Assembly: GCA_026120035.1 (NCBI GenBank)
Contig: JALRME010000015.1
Location: forward strand, 427,830 to 491,829
Length of the DNA stretch: 64,000 nt
Direction of reading: 5' to 3'
Source: Coleophoma eucalyptorum
Taxonomy: Eukaryota > Ascomycota > Leotiomycetes > Helotiales > Dermateaceae
The position numbers and the translations under genes are program-made. This document shows positions 21,301-33,043 of this stretch, piece by piece. The notes below the pieces were generated by a model. That model did no database searches. It saw only the letters and a list, made by a program, of their open reading frames with translations, and was not told the origin of the DNA. Numbering within the stretch: position 1 is the stretch's first letter; each line of letters opens with the position of its first letter.

Positions 21301-24300
21301 TCGGCCATCGGCCACTTGTGAGTGACCATATCCACACAATCCTTAAAAGTTGTTTCTAGTGAAGAGCATGCTGTGATATCAGGCATATTTTGTTCAAGAA
21401 AATAAAGGGAGCCAAGTACTGAGGACGATTTCAAGGCGCCCTTAGTGGCCAACCTGATTCCAGATATGAACATAGTATATCCAGCCAGGAAAATCTCGAT
21501 ATCGCTCATGTGTTTTGGAGAACTCAAACTTGATCGAACAGCAAAGCGGCCGGCATGGCTTGCTGGAGGTGGGTACGGAATCCTCAGACACGAAATGTAT
21601 GATAGCTTAGTTGAGCATGGTAATTTCTCATTCATTGTTAAAAACTTTGTCATATTCAGGATCGTATTGAGGGTAATAGGGTCAATAAAGTATTCCGATG
21701 TTTCTGACGGTGCAGCAAATTGTCCGGTAGAAGAGCTGGATCCAAAAGCAAGGTCAATCATCTTGTATGCCATGTCTGGATAGATACTCTTTGCTCTTTC
21801 CAGCAATATAGGATCGTGCTTGACAATTATGTTGGCAAGTTCGGGTTGTTGTAGGTCTTCAGAGCTCCAGTTGAATCTTCCAAGGCAATGCCTGGTCACT
21901 GTTCCGGATTCATCTGTAGGAAAGGAAGATATATTGAACGTGTATGCGTTGTCACCGACCATATGAGAATTGAAATGGAATTCTATGACTGTCTCTGGCG
22001 TTTTGAATATATCAAGATCTAAATCCTCTTCGAAAGTCATGTCAGTGATTTCAACATAGCCTTGGATGGAATCTGTAGACTGTCTCAATTGTCGTGCTGC
22101 CTCTAAAGTCATGAGAATAAATACTGAGCTTGGAATTGAACACTCATTTCGCGGCTGACTTTTGTCAATACCAAAACTAATGTACAACGGAACTAAAACT
22201 GGAGTTTTACATACATCAATGTATTCTTTAAGCCACGGTAACTCTTTCAACATGAGCATATTACGCCAACTTGGCGCAGAGGGGATATCTTCCAAGTAGC
22301 GAGATCCTAGAAACTCGTGATGAGGAAACTTTCGAAACCGAATGTTACGGCTGATTCTCGACTCATACCATATGGGTGTTGAGTGATCCCATGTATATGT
22401 AGGAAGGTCAGTAAGAACATTTCCATAGGCAAGTCTGTCAGTAATATCCACAGCGTTAATGGCTCTTGCGTCCAACGCAATCCGAGCAACTAACATTGCC
22501 CCAGCATTCTCCAGCATTGAACATAAATCATCTTTGTATCGCATACAAGAGCTGAATGTTTTCACGGAATCCTTTCCCAACTCCTTTAGGATTTCTTTTA
22601 TTGGCCCATGTAGAGCTGGGTGTGGACCAAGCTCGAGTATCGTGGTGTCATTGGCAGATGATTTTATGCACTCAGCTACAGCCGAGGAGAACTCAACAGT
22701 AGAGACCATATTCCTTTCCCAGTACTTAGGAGTGCACTGTTTGGCGCTCAATATTTCTTTGGTAACTGAGGAGAACATCGGGCAGTTTTGAGATGAAGTC
22801 AATGGTGAGATACAAGCGTCTTGAAGATCTTTCTCATACGTTTCAGCCACTGCCAACATATGATGTGAATGATATGCTAAACCTGTGTTAATGAACAAGA
22901 TCCAAGAGGGGAAGATTATCTTGAGATGCACGAACCAAGGTTTATTTTGAGCTTGCGGCAGAATATACCATTTTCCTCACAGCTCTTGACGATTTCCTCG
23001 ATTATGTGTCGATCTCCCGACAAAGTATAGCTCTTTGGCGAGTTCACCGCAGCGATATCCACTCCCTTGCCATACTTGGCTATCAGGGAAATAGCATCGA
23101 CTTCACTCAGACCAACCGCACACATGGCGCCCTTTGGTTCCGATTGGTCTGATGCGGAAGCCAAAGGTGCAAGACATGCACCACGATAGTATGCTATAAC
23201 AATAGCATCTCGGAGTGAAAGAAAGCCAGCGGCATAAGCAGCAGCAATTTCACCCGAGGAATGCCCTACAACGCTATCTGGTTTCAACCCCCAAGATTTC
23301 CAGACTTCTACCAAGCCAAGCTGGAGGGCGGTGCACAGCGGCTGCGAGATATGAGCTTGTGAAATTTTTGATTCTGTGCCCGTTTTCATCATCTCGTCTG
23401 CAATAGACCAATCTGGTCCGTCTGGAAGACTTGCTAGTGCTTGGTCGCATTCTTCGATCACCTTTGTGAATACTGGCAACTGAGCAAGTAAATTACTGCC
23501 CATGCCCGGCCCTGTTTTTTTAGTTAATATTTTCCAAATTGATTAGTGCCAAAGATAAACAAGCACTCTTAGACTTACATTGTGCGCCTTGTCCTGTGAA
23601 CACAAAAACAACATTTTTAATAGGGCGTTGGCCTCTTAATTGAACCTCAACTGATGTTGAACTCAACTTTTGTATGATCTCATCTGCGGCCCTAGCTGTG
23701 AAACAAACAGAATATCTCAACAAGGATCTTCTGCTCAACAGTGTATGCGCTAAATCATGAATATTTGGAGACTCTCTACCGATATATTCAGCATACTTTT
23801 GACAAAGTCTTTGGAGAGAACCCTCATCTGCAGCTGATAATCTGTACAGAAAGCATCTTGAGTCTACAATTGAGGATGGGGATTCGGAGGCGCGATCATA
23901 GCCCTCGAGAACAGCATGACCATTGGTGCCTCCCGCGCCAAAGGTATTGACTCCAGCACGTCTGGGTCCTTTGGAGTATGGCCATTCCAAAGTGGACAGT
24001 GGTACCCTAACTTGAGTGAAATCGATTTTGGGATTTGGCGTTGTTAGATGCATCTGGGATGGGATCCTTCCTCGCTCTAGGCACCCTACCGTTTTGATGA
24101 TACCGGCTAATGCCGCACACGCTTCCAAATGTCCAATATTGCTTTTTACTGAACCAACAATCAAGCTCTCTGAGCGATCGGTGCGAGAGAATACTTCGTT
24201 TATGGCCGAAAACTCCAAAGGGTCTCCTGCTGCAGTGCCTGTCCCATGTGCCTCAAGGTACTGAATACTCGCAGGATCCAAGGATAAGCTTCCGTACAGC

Positions 24301-25225
24301 TTGTTCATATTATTCTTCTGTGCTTCAGAAGAGGGAAGAGTGATACCTTGGGTTCTTCCGTCTTGATTTAGAGCAACCCCTTTCACTACGGCTCGAATTG
24401 GGTCATTATCTCTGATCGCATCAGCTAAAGGTTTTAGTAGCAGAGCAAGGACACCCTCAGCTCGGCCATAGCCGTCGCCACTGGCATCAAAACTGTGGCA
24501 TCGTCCTCGCGGACTCAAAAAACCTAGCTCAGACGAGGGAATGTACATGTCAGGAGTAAGAATAAGTTTGGCACCGCAAACTATGGCCATTGAAGAGTCG
24601 CCTTGTTGCAAAGTCCGAACAGCTTGGTGAACGGCTGCCATGGTTGATGAGCATGCTGTGTCGACAGACATGCTTGCACCAGAAAGATTGAAGAAGTAGC
24701 TGATACGATTTGCAGCCATACAAGTTGCCGTTCCTGTAGCTAGGTAGCGAGGCGTAGCTTCGATATCACGGGTCATTATATTGTGATAATCACAACTGTC
24801 CATCCCTGAAGCAATTCAGTATATGACATGGATTGTAAAGCTCACGACCAACCAGCAAAGACTGCTGTGTCAGTCCCCATGAAATTATCAAGAGGAATTC
24901 CAGCATTTTCAACCACTTCATACGCAATTTCCAAGAGCATTCGCTGTTGAGGGTCGATCGCTGATGCTTCGACAGGTGTAGTCTGAAAGAAAGCATGGTC
25001 GAAGCGGTCAATACTATCGTTATCGAGCATATAGGCATGCTTCACATTTGTCAATCCCTTTCGTGGACCGCCATCTGTGTGGTAAAAAGAATTGATACTG
25101 AAGCGTGTAATCTCGCTCTGAACGTCCCGAGAGGACTCTAGTAAGTCCCAGAGTTCGGATGGAGAGTTTGCACCAGCAACTCTGCAGGCTATGCCAATGA
25201 TGGCAATATCACCGTGCTCCGACAT
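18302..25225 (-). CDS. Highly reducing-type polyketide synthase with degenerate DH, MT and ER
   Basis: Iterative type I PKS of 2210 aa. Model: 25225-24853, 24805-23579, 23511-22936, 22876-19049, 19004-18501, 18426-18302 (6633 nt, in frame; junctions join conserved motifs such as GQGAQ-WPGMG and LKINL-AYHSHHM). KS: Cys176 in DTACSST, EAHGTGT, NIGHLEA, intact. AT: Ser618 in GHSSGE, intact. The DH region (about 905-1210) has PWLKEY where the catalytic His is expected (Tyr944) and IDPITLN where HPxTLD is expected (Asn1129), so it is predicted dead. At about 1280 a methyltransferase-like position reads IGHGEK instead of a GxGxG motif. The ER region (about 1590-1800) lacks the GGVGQ nucleotide motif (GLLKEA). 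The KR keeps GGLGGLGR and SSIASVLGN...QAGYN, apparently intact. The ACP has DSL with Ser about 2157. No thioesterase is present. Divergent from the esterase. Confidence 0.95.
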
Positions 25226-26548
25226 GGTGTAATTCCTTGCTAGTTCTTAGAGTCGTCCATGGTTTTGGAGTTTCAAAAGGAATATTTATACGACTTTTCC
25301 ATGTCCAAATGGTAATCATTTAAAGCCGGAGGAAACCGTTGCCGACCCATTGCCAGCTCAGTGAGATTGCTACCAGAGGGCATCCTCACTTCATTGGATT
25401 GCGGCTTAAAGCTGTGATGTCATAGTCTGCCAGGAATATTCTTATCTGCGCCCTTATCAGCACCTTGGAACTGCCATTTGAAGGTCTTATGGATGCAGAG
25501 CTAGCTCTGTACGGCGCAGACACAGCAATAGCCTCACGCAACGGGTTTTCTCAACATATGGCGACAAGTTAGAGTTAGAATACAAGGTTTAATGATTGGA
25601 TGCGAAACTATCGTATGCTTCTTCAGCGGAACTCACCCTGCAGTCATCATTGAGATCTGTGCAGCTATTTGCTGGCATGGAAGGTAGAATTGTCGCGGTT
25701 AATGGAATTCTGGAGGAGGACATGGGTAAATTCAGATTTCGATTCGACAGTCGAGGTCGGTCTGGCCGGGAGTAGGCCAGCTCTTGATTGGTCTTGATTT
25801 TCTGTTCAAAAAAATCCTTGAAGTTTTACCCATCCCCTAAGTCTTGAAGCCATGATTTCACTTTTTCTTGGATTATGGATAATCAGGAGTAAGACTGTTC
25901 TTCGTCAAACGGCAGCAGTAAAGTTATGTATTTTAAATAATCTAAAAGCCCCTTGGTCCAGCAAGCCATTAGCGTATATATTGCTTAATGTCTTAGCCTG
26001 CTTATCTTGGAGACAGGAAACGGTCTCTTGAAGACTAAACTATCATGTGGTGTAGGATGGAGATCTTCCCCCAGATCCTTGTTAACATTGAGTTCAGTTT
26101 ATTTGTTAGTGATGATGAGACATATAAGACCCCTCCTAGATATTTGTGCGCACTTCAGCCGCCATTCGAGATTAGTACCAATCGCAATAGCTCGGACTTG
26201 TGGATATGATTTAAGAGGCGAGGAAAAACTTGGACAGCTGCTTCATGCAACTAGAGATCAATGTGCTGTTTACCCCGCAACCCCGCAGGGGATCTTAAAC
26301 GATGGCCCGAATAGCTTCAATTTCTCGGCCAAGACATACCCCGACCTTTGCAGCGAGAAGGTTTAAAATTTTCCGCCTCAGTCTTGCAAAGTCGTAGAGG
26401 TGTCTAAGATCTACAATGCGTTGATTTGTAATGGCTACAATAAACGTGCATTCATCATGTATATTAAGCAGTGAATAGGCTTCAGAAAGTGCTTGTATTT
26501 AATTGCCCATGTCAATTAATTCTTTCGTACCCACAAACCACATTTACC
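25226..26548. promoter_or_regulatory. Divergent promoter region, PKS / carboxylesterase
   Basis: A 1.3 kb gene-free interval between the PKS start (-) and esterase start (+). A short open frame at 26007-26366 has no recognisable content. A CGG-N6-CCG palindrome lies at 25327-25338, about 100 bp upstream of the PKS ATG. The sequence immediately upstream of the PKS ATG is AT-rich (about 25255-25325). Confidence 0.55.
25327..25338. promoter_or_regulatory. CGG-N6-CCG inverted half-sites in the PKS promoter
   Basis: The sequence CGGAGGAAACCG is an inverted pair of CGG triplets with six-base spacing, the geometry used by Ppr1-type Zn2Cys6 dimers. It lies about 102 bp upstream of the PKS start codon. 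A Zn2Cys6 gene is present 8 kb away (33044-34858). Binding is inferred, and single sites of this type occur by chance. Confidence 0.4.
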
Positions 26549-28698
26549 ATGCTCCTTTCTCTATCCATACTCTATTTAGCCAGTGCCATTTTGGCATTAG
26601 GCTTACTCCATCCTGATGCAAAGCCCCGAGAACCACGCCAGATAACTGGCAATACAACCACAGGCGCACCAGTCGTTGATTTAGGATATGGAATTTATCA
26701 AGGCTACTATAATACGACTTCTCAGCTGAACATATACAAGGGGTCAGAAACAGACATTATACCCCGATGATATAAGAAAGGAGGGGCATTACTGACAATA
26801 ATGGATTAGTATACGATATGCTGCAGCACCCATTGGCGTGTTGAGATGGCAGAAGCCCCAGGCTCCAACTGTTAATCGAAGCCAAATCAACGTAGCAACG
26901 GTTTATCCTCCAAGATGTCCACAGAGTACCAATGCTCCAATGTATGCTGTTCTGTTATTTCTCGTTGTAGTCAAGGTTTCAGAGTTATCAGCTAAGTTCC
27001 TCTCAGATCATCGAAATATAACTTTACATCATCCGGATTGGGGAATGAAGACTGTCTTTTCTTGAGCGTCTTCTCCCCCCAAAATGCAACCAAACTCCCA
27101 GTATTAGTTTGGATACGTATGTTTTCCGCTCAATCATTATCAACACGCAAAGGTTGTAATCTTTGAATGCGATCTTACTAACACCATATTAGATGGAGGA
27201 GGATATGGAACAGGACAAGGCAACAACGACCTTTCAGAACTAATAATGAACAACTCCCACGGCTTCATTCTCGTTGTAATCCAATATCGACTCGGAGCTT
27301 TTGGATTCTTGTCATCGTCTGAGATAGCTAAGTATGGAACAGCCAATGCAGGACTATACGACATGCACTTCTCGCTACAATGGGTGCAAAACTACATCAA
27401 GGCTTTTGGAGGTGATCCCACCCGCGTTACCATTTCTGGAGAATCGGCCGGAGCTGGTGCTGTGATGCTCCAAGCCATGGCTTACGGTGGAAAGCAGGGC
27501 ACAGCCTTCTTTAACAATGCTATTGTTGCGAGTCCATACTTGCCGATGCAATATGACTATGATGGACTGCAACCAACACAATATTATGACCAGTTTGTCA
27601 AAGCTGTCGGATGTGATCAATTCTATCAACCCCAAAATACTACCGTGTTTGATTGTCTGCAGGGTGCGGACAGTATTAGATTGCAAAATGCGAGCACGTA
27701 TATATCAGGGAATGTACAATACGGGCACTGGGCGTTCCTACCAGTGACAGATGGAACATTCATCCAAGAACGGCCTTCCGTACAGCTACTTACTGGTCAA
27801 TCGAATGGTGTGCGGATGCTATCTGGTGTAAGAGGATTTCCGATCCGAAGATTGTCCAGATTCGAATGCTAACAGAGCGAGACAGAACAATGCAGATGAA
27901 GGGCCGGTCTTTGTTCCACAAAATATCACCACCACAGCAGCTTTCAAAAGCTATATCACCGAGCTTTTGCCACTTATGGACAAAAATACGCTAAGTGATC
28001 TCCAAGAAATCTACAAAATTTCGCCCACGGTCTCTGGGCCACTTTTCAGCACTGTCGGGAACAAGGGGCCGTCAGCGCTCAATCAGTCAGAATTTGGCAT
28101 CGGGCAGCAACAGCGCGCCAACAATCTCTATGCCGAGACAACTTTTGTATGTCCCAGCTACTGGCTCGCAACAGCGTTCTCCGAGGAAAAGGGAAAGAAA
28201 GCTTGGAAGTATCAATACTCCGTGCCTCCGAGTGAGCATGGTGCCGATTTGGATGCATATTACGCCATCAACCGTGAAGCTCTGGGCGACGGTACGCTGA
28301 GCACGGCATTCCGACTGGGGGTGCAGAAGATTTGGGGAGGCATGATCATCCATAATGATCCTACCCTCACCAAGACCGTGGTGGATGATATTACAACATA
28401 TGCAAATGGGACCAAGACGGAGGATGATCTCGCTGCAGCAGTGAGGGGGACCTGGCCAACGTGGAAAACGTGCGGGACGGCTAAAGAGCAGTATAGAATG
28501 TTGAATCTGAACATGACAGGCGGGCACGAGACATTGTTCTCCTGGAACATAACTGGCGGCGGGAATCTAAACGTCACGCAATATGCTGGGCCCGGGTTGA
28601 AGGCAGACTTGAGCATTGTGGATGCGTATACCTGGGAAGATAACCGGGGAAGCAGGTGTCAGTTTTGGGCTAGTGTCGGAGCTTATGTGCCTGAATGA
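26549..28698 (+). CDS. Secreted type-B carboxylesterase
   Basis: Alpha/beta-hydrolase of the carboxylesterase/lipase type-B family, 627 aa. Model: 26549-26742, 26810-26941, 27007-27116, 27193-27827, 27886-28698 (1884 nt). Residues 1-18 (MLLSLSILYLASAILALG) are a signal peptide, and several N-x-S/T sites suggest secretion and glycosylation. The EDCLFL motif precedes the oxyanion-hole HGGGYGTG, assembled across the 27117-27192 intron. The nucleophile elbow is GESAGAG with Ser230. The acidic residue is likely in NNADEGP, and the His in SEHGADLD. All catalytic elements are present. The start is fixed by the signal peptide, although an upstream in-frame ATG exists at 26471. It is divergent from the PKS and followed by the rhodopsin-like gene. 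HR-PKS products are sometimes released or deacylated by hydrolases, but those are usually cytosolic, so an extracellular role is equally likely. Confidence 0.93.
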
Positions 28699-29929
28699 TG
28701 CGCAAGATAAGAGGCCAATGGTGGATTCTACGGGGGAGACAGACATCGGTAATGGGCAATGGGCAATGGGCAATGGGCAATGAGCATGTCAGAATGCCGT
28801 GTAGACTAGACCATACGGCTAAAGCTATAGATGGCACAAATTTAGAACCAAAGCTATGCGTCGCGTAGACAGCAGCACAAAGCTTGGCAAAGAAAGGCTT
28901 GGCAAGAGATGGGTCAAAGCTGAAGTTACAAAGGGTTCAAGTGCCACATGGTCGAAAGCCAGGAGATTGGGGTGGAGGAGGTGGTGATGGTTGTGGGTTG
29001 GTTGGGTCGGCATCCGTTAATGAGTTGTCGCGTGCGCGTGGCTTCCCGCACCGCACCCACGGATAAGCGAGCCTCGCCTGGCTGTTCTGCCACAGGATCG
29101 CATATGTATCGCCATATCGCACCCTTGTTCTTTTTCTGCGGCTGCTTCTCTCGGCCTCAACTCCTACTCCGTACTGTGCTTCTCCCTGTTGCTACCTATC
29201 TCTGTCAGGCGGGAAAACCTCGCTACCAATAGTTGACGCCATTTCAGCTGAACTCCACGACCTATGAAGTGTTGAACCTTGCATCGGATCTTGAGCGTCG
29301 GATATGAACGTCCTGAAGAGGAAGGAGCTCGTCGCTCGTATTTTGATTATGCGGCCAAGATCAGCTTGTGCGGTGTGCCGGTAGAGCTCCATTCCCGCTT
29401 CACTGTCTTTCCTCTGGCGATCCCCAGGTAGGCCTCGAGCGTCAGTTCGAGATAAAAGCGATTGAATTGAAAAACCTCATTTCAGGTACAGGCACAGGCA
29501 CAGGCACGGACCAATTCAATGCCGCGGTGAAATGCCATGGTGTTTATCTGCACAACGCCTGTCGGCACTATTCCTTTCTTCTCGAGTGCCGCTCTCAGGT
29601 AAGGGTTTACTCCGGAGCATCTCTGATAAGCGGTTAATTATCCTGCCGTACTCGGCCAATTGGAAATTTTGTCTTGAAGAACTTGCTCTCTGGGAATGGG
29701 ATGCGTCTTTCGACTCTCCAGCGGCTCCACCAGCCACTTTATCTCTGGACTGCGTTATCTCCCCCGCCAAAAGTACTCAACCTAACTGTTATGTCTTGCG
29801 CCGGCCTCTTCCAAAGCTCCAATCTTTACGATACATCCAAGGCGTCATCTTACGACCAGTGCTTACAAGTGTCGTTGATATCCTCATGGTCTCTCTCCTC
29901 GCACGGATCCCCGAGATGCTCGAGTGAAG
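28699..29929. other. Intergenic region with heptamer tandem repeat
   Basis: This 1.2 kb region between the esterase and the membrane protein contains no supportable gene. It holds a five-copy heptamer repeat (28751-28785) just after the esterase stop, and a short AGGCAC repeat (about 29484-29507). Open frames around 28884-29232 and 29532-29927 translate to low-information sequence. Confidence 0.5.
28751..28785 (+). repeat. Tandem heptamer repeat (AATGGGC)x5
   Basis: Four perfect copies of AATGGGC followed by one copy with a single change (AATGAGC). It begins 53 bp after the esterase stop codon, so it may lie in the 3' UTR. Confidence 0.9.
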
Positions 29930-31464
29930 ATGACGGATTGCATCACCAATAATTGCACAATCCAAAATGGTGCCACAACTAATGGGACGCTCCATGTTGC
30001 TGGCTATGATCCAAATTACCCGGTGGCATACTGGCACCAGAATATGGAGCTGGCCACTATATGCGTCGCAAACTCGTTAACTTGTAAGTGGTAGATGCTC
30101 TTCGTCGCCCCGTTGCTCAAGACAACCATTGACATCAGGTAGTCATTATCATGATATCGAGGATATGTTACCGGTGGAGCAAGCTCAAGCGTCTGAAGTG
30201 GGATGATAGGTGGATTGTTGTTGCTGCTGTATGCCTATCCTTTGCAAAGTTTCTCATGCAATACTAATTTTTGAAAAGATTATTATGATCCCATACACCT
30301 TCTGTCAGATCATGACAAATAGGTATGGCGGTGGATTGCATATGCTCAACGTCCACAACTCCTGGCTTGAGCCTCATTGGCGTGTAAGTTATTCCTCCCA
30401 TGGAGAGCAAGAACTTCCGTGGTTGACGTGATCAAGTATGAAACTGGCTGGGTGGGCTATTATATCATAACAAGCTTGGTCAAAGTATCAGTTTGCTTAT
30501 CATTTCTTGAAATTTGTAAGATAAGATTTCACGGTCTTAAACACCAGCGATTAACATGAACCTTAGTACCGCATCATATGAAATGGACAAGACGTGTCGT
30601 CTATGCACTTGGAACCCTAATCGTTTTCCTGGGGACGATGTTAACACTGTCATGGATATTCCAATGCACGCCCTTTCTGAGCAACTTTGTTTGGAGTATG
30701 GATGCTACATCATGTCTCAACTACGACATCATGCGATGGCGTAAGCAACCTTCATTCTCTCATTGTAACATTCCGCTGATAAGCTCTGATACTATAGTGT
30801 GGGTGAGCTTAAGTATAATCGTCGATATTGCCTTGCTCTCAATACCATGGAAACTGCTTAGCACAGTGTTTCTGCAAGATCATGAAAGACGAGTCCTTAA
30901 AATTGTCTTTAGTGCCACCCTTCTTGGTACAATCGCATGGTATCCCTCCTCTTCCCAACCCGCATTACCGGTTCTAATACTTGAGGCAGCTTTCTTGGAA
31001 TATGGGGTGTTTATGAAAATCGAACGTCAAATCTGATCGATGCGTACTTCGAAGAGACAATATTCATAATGTTAAATGACATCGAGATTTTTATGTACAC
31101 TTTAGGGGCGTCGTTTCCCGGTAAGGCCTACTGGAAAGCTTCAGCTATAACATGCTTATACCATACAGTCCTCTCAAGATACTTTGTTGCACGAGCAGCG
31201 TCGAGGCATCCAGTCTTGCAATCACCGAACTCAAATTTCTCAACCTGGGCACGCCACGTTCCGGATTTTAGGTTCCACAGCCGGCCACTTAATACGAGAC
31301 GTGAAACTGATCAGAATACCGTCATAAATACGACCAATGACTGCCTATCGCTTCAAGATCGATATCCTACCAAAGATGAGGAGTTAGGTGGGTGCACTGA
31401 TGTTGATTCTGAAGCGAGTCATACGAGGGGCATTTCTCGGATTGATTGTAACAGGGACGAATAG
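29930..31464 (+). CDS. Fungal rhodopsin-like integral membrane protein
   Basis: Seven-helix membrane protein of the fungal rhodopsin-like (PTH11-related, without CFEM) family, 388 aa. Model in eight exons: 29930-30083, 30143-30228, 30279-30383, 30437-30515, 30567-30740, 30798-30939, 30990-31120, 31169-31464; 1167 nt, in frame. The N-terminus is extracellular-like with N-glycosylation sites. Helices include TICVANSLTFIIMISR, WIVVAAIIMIPY, GYYIITSLVKVSVCLSFLEI, VVYALGTLIVFLGTMLTLSWIF and VSLSIIVDIALLSIPWKLL. The family landmarks FxLGIWGVYENRT and the DD motif KWDDRW are present. The C-terminal 100 residues are hydrophilic and cytosolic. Such proteins are often receptors or of unknown role, and members sit in many secondary metabolism clusters. 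The start is the first ATG that keeps the glycosylated N-terminus. An additional 5' exon is possible. Confidence 0.82.
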
Positions 31465-33043
31465 CTCGAACCAGAGAGCATTGTAGGGTCATATATTATA
31501 AGGCGCGATCTATGAGGAATGATGTTTTGAGCAGGGCGTTTGGAGAATGGGTTTTTGTTTTGGAGAGAACTGGAAATGAAGGAACGGCCTATCGAAGTGC
31601 CACCTGATTTCTTGCCGAGTCACTTGGCTAATTATGAAAGAAGCATTCACCACGTTTGAAATGCCAACGAGATCCGATTGAATGAAGTTCATATCATATC
31701 ATTAAATAATCACCTACTATGGGATTCAATGCCACGTGCTAGAGTATCTCAAACACATTCCACAGAAGCCACTAGTTATGTCCCATTTAAAAGCTAGTGT
31801 CAAGCCACCAAAGTACAACTACACATTGTTCCAGTCGTTTGCGGTAATTCTCATTCCAACGTGGTGGAAGTCTAGACACCTGCATCTGGGCTTGCACTGA
31901 TGAATGGCTCAAGATCATATCATGACGAACTCTGCCTCATACTTCGGTGATGACTAGCTTTTCTTTTTTTTAGGCTCTACCGTTATGGACACAGAGTTAT
32001 CAATCAACGCAGTCTCTAGTTCCGGCTCGTCACGTGTACCTAGTTGCTTCAGGAGCGTAGATCATTACACTATGGTGGATATCAAAGTCCCAGATCCGTC
32101 CCCAGGTGTCCACTTATGCCAAGACTGGGGAAGCACGTTCGTGAAATTCTGTGAGGGGCCGGGTATTGCTGACACCAGTGTGAACTAGCAAGATTCTAAA
32201 TTACAAAAAAAAGCTGAATAATTTCAGATAGATATCTATGTTATCTGCTGGTATGATTCATTGTTGGCTTGTCGTCTTGTATTATACGATAGTAATTACT
32301 AAATTGTGGGTATGGTAAGGCTATTTTGCGGGCATTAAAGTGCAATAGCTACAACTTATAAAAGGGTATTTCGAAAGAACAAATAAAGAGTCTTGTGTTA
32401 CAATTGGGTCTAAAATGTCTGTTAGAATTGGGGTAAGCAGTTGTATACACTCTTTTGTACACAGGTAAGCACCTCCTACCTTCTAGGCCTAGAGCCTCAC
32501 ATCCGCTTTTACCCGTTTCCACTCTCATGGCATATAATAGACCAACTCTCTTCATACCATATTCGACCTGTTAGACCAATACTGGAAATTTTTCGATTCA
32601 GTGAAGTGCAGTAGTGCTGGCGCTGTTCTTATGTGCCGGTTTGGGCTCCTCGCTGCGAACATCAGAATTTGCCTCCCGCTACTTATAATGCCTAGCCCCT
32701 TGCCCAAAAGATTCAAGTTGTGACAACCATGACCTGTCTTTTGTGATCCGTTTCTTCTTTACCATTTATCGGAAAGTCTTCGTCGGCATGAAACAATCTA
32801 AATAAAAGGGCACGTTATTATTATATGGAAAGCCAAGGGCATTGCATGTAAATGCGAGACCGGACATGACTCGGACGCAGTGACTGAGGTTAAAATCTCC
32901 GAGTCAGAGCCACTTCTAGCGCATTTCCTCCATCCGAACCTTCCTAAATCCTTTTCCGCTCCTTTATCTGCGCCTTTCGCCCATATCGTGCCAGAACCCA
33001 ATACCTCTATTGCGACACGGCCAACTCAACCCAGGATACGACA
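31465..33043. other. Intergenic region upstream of the regulator
   Basis: A 1.6 kb gene-free region between the membrane protein and the Zn2Cys6 regulator. CACGTG sequences occur near 31733 and 32029. A GACCGGACATGACTCGG segment lies near 32860, about 180 bp before the regulator ATG. The 67-codon open frame at 31985 has no family resemblance. Confidence 0.45.
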
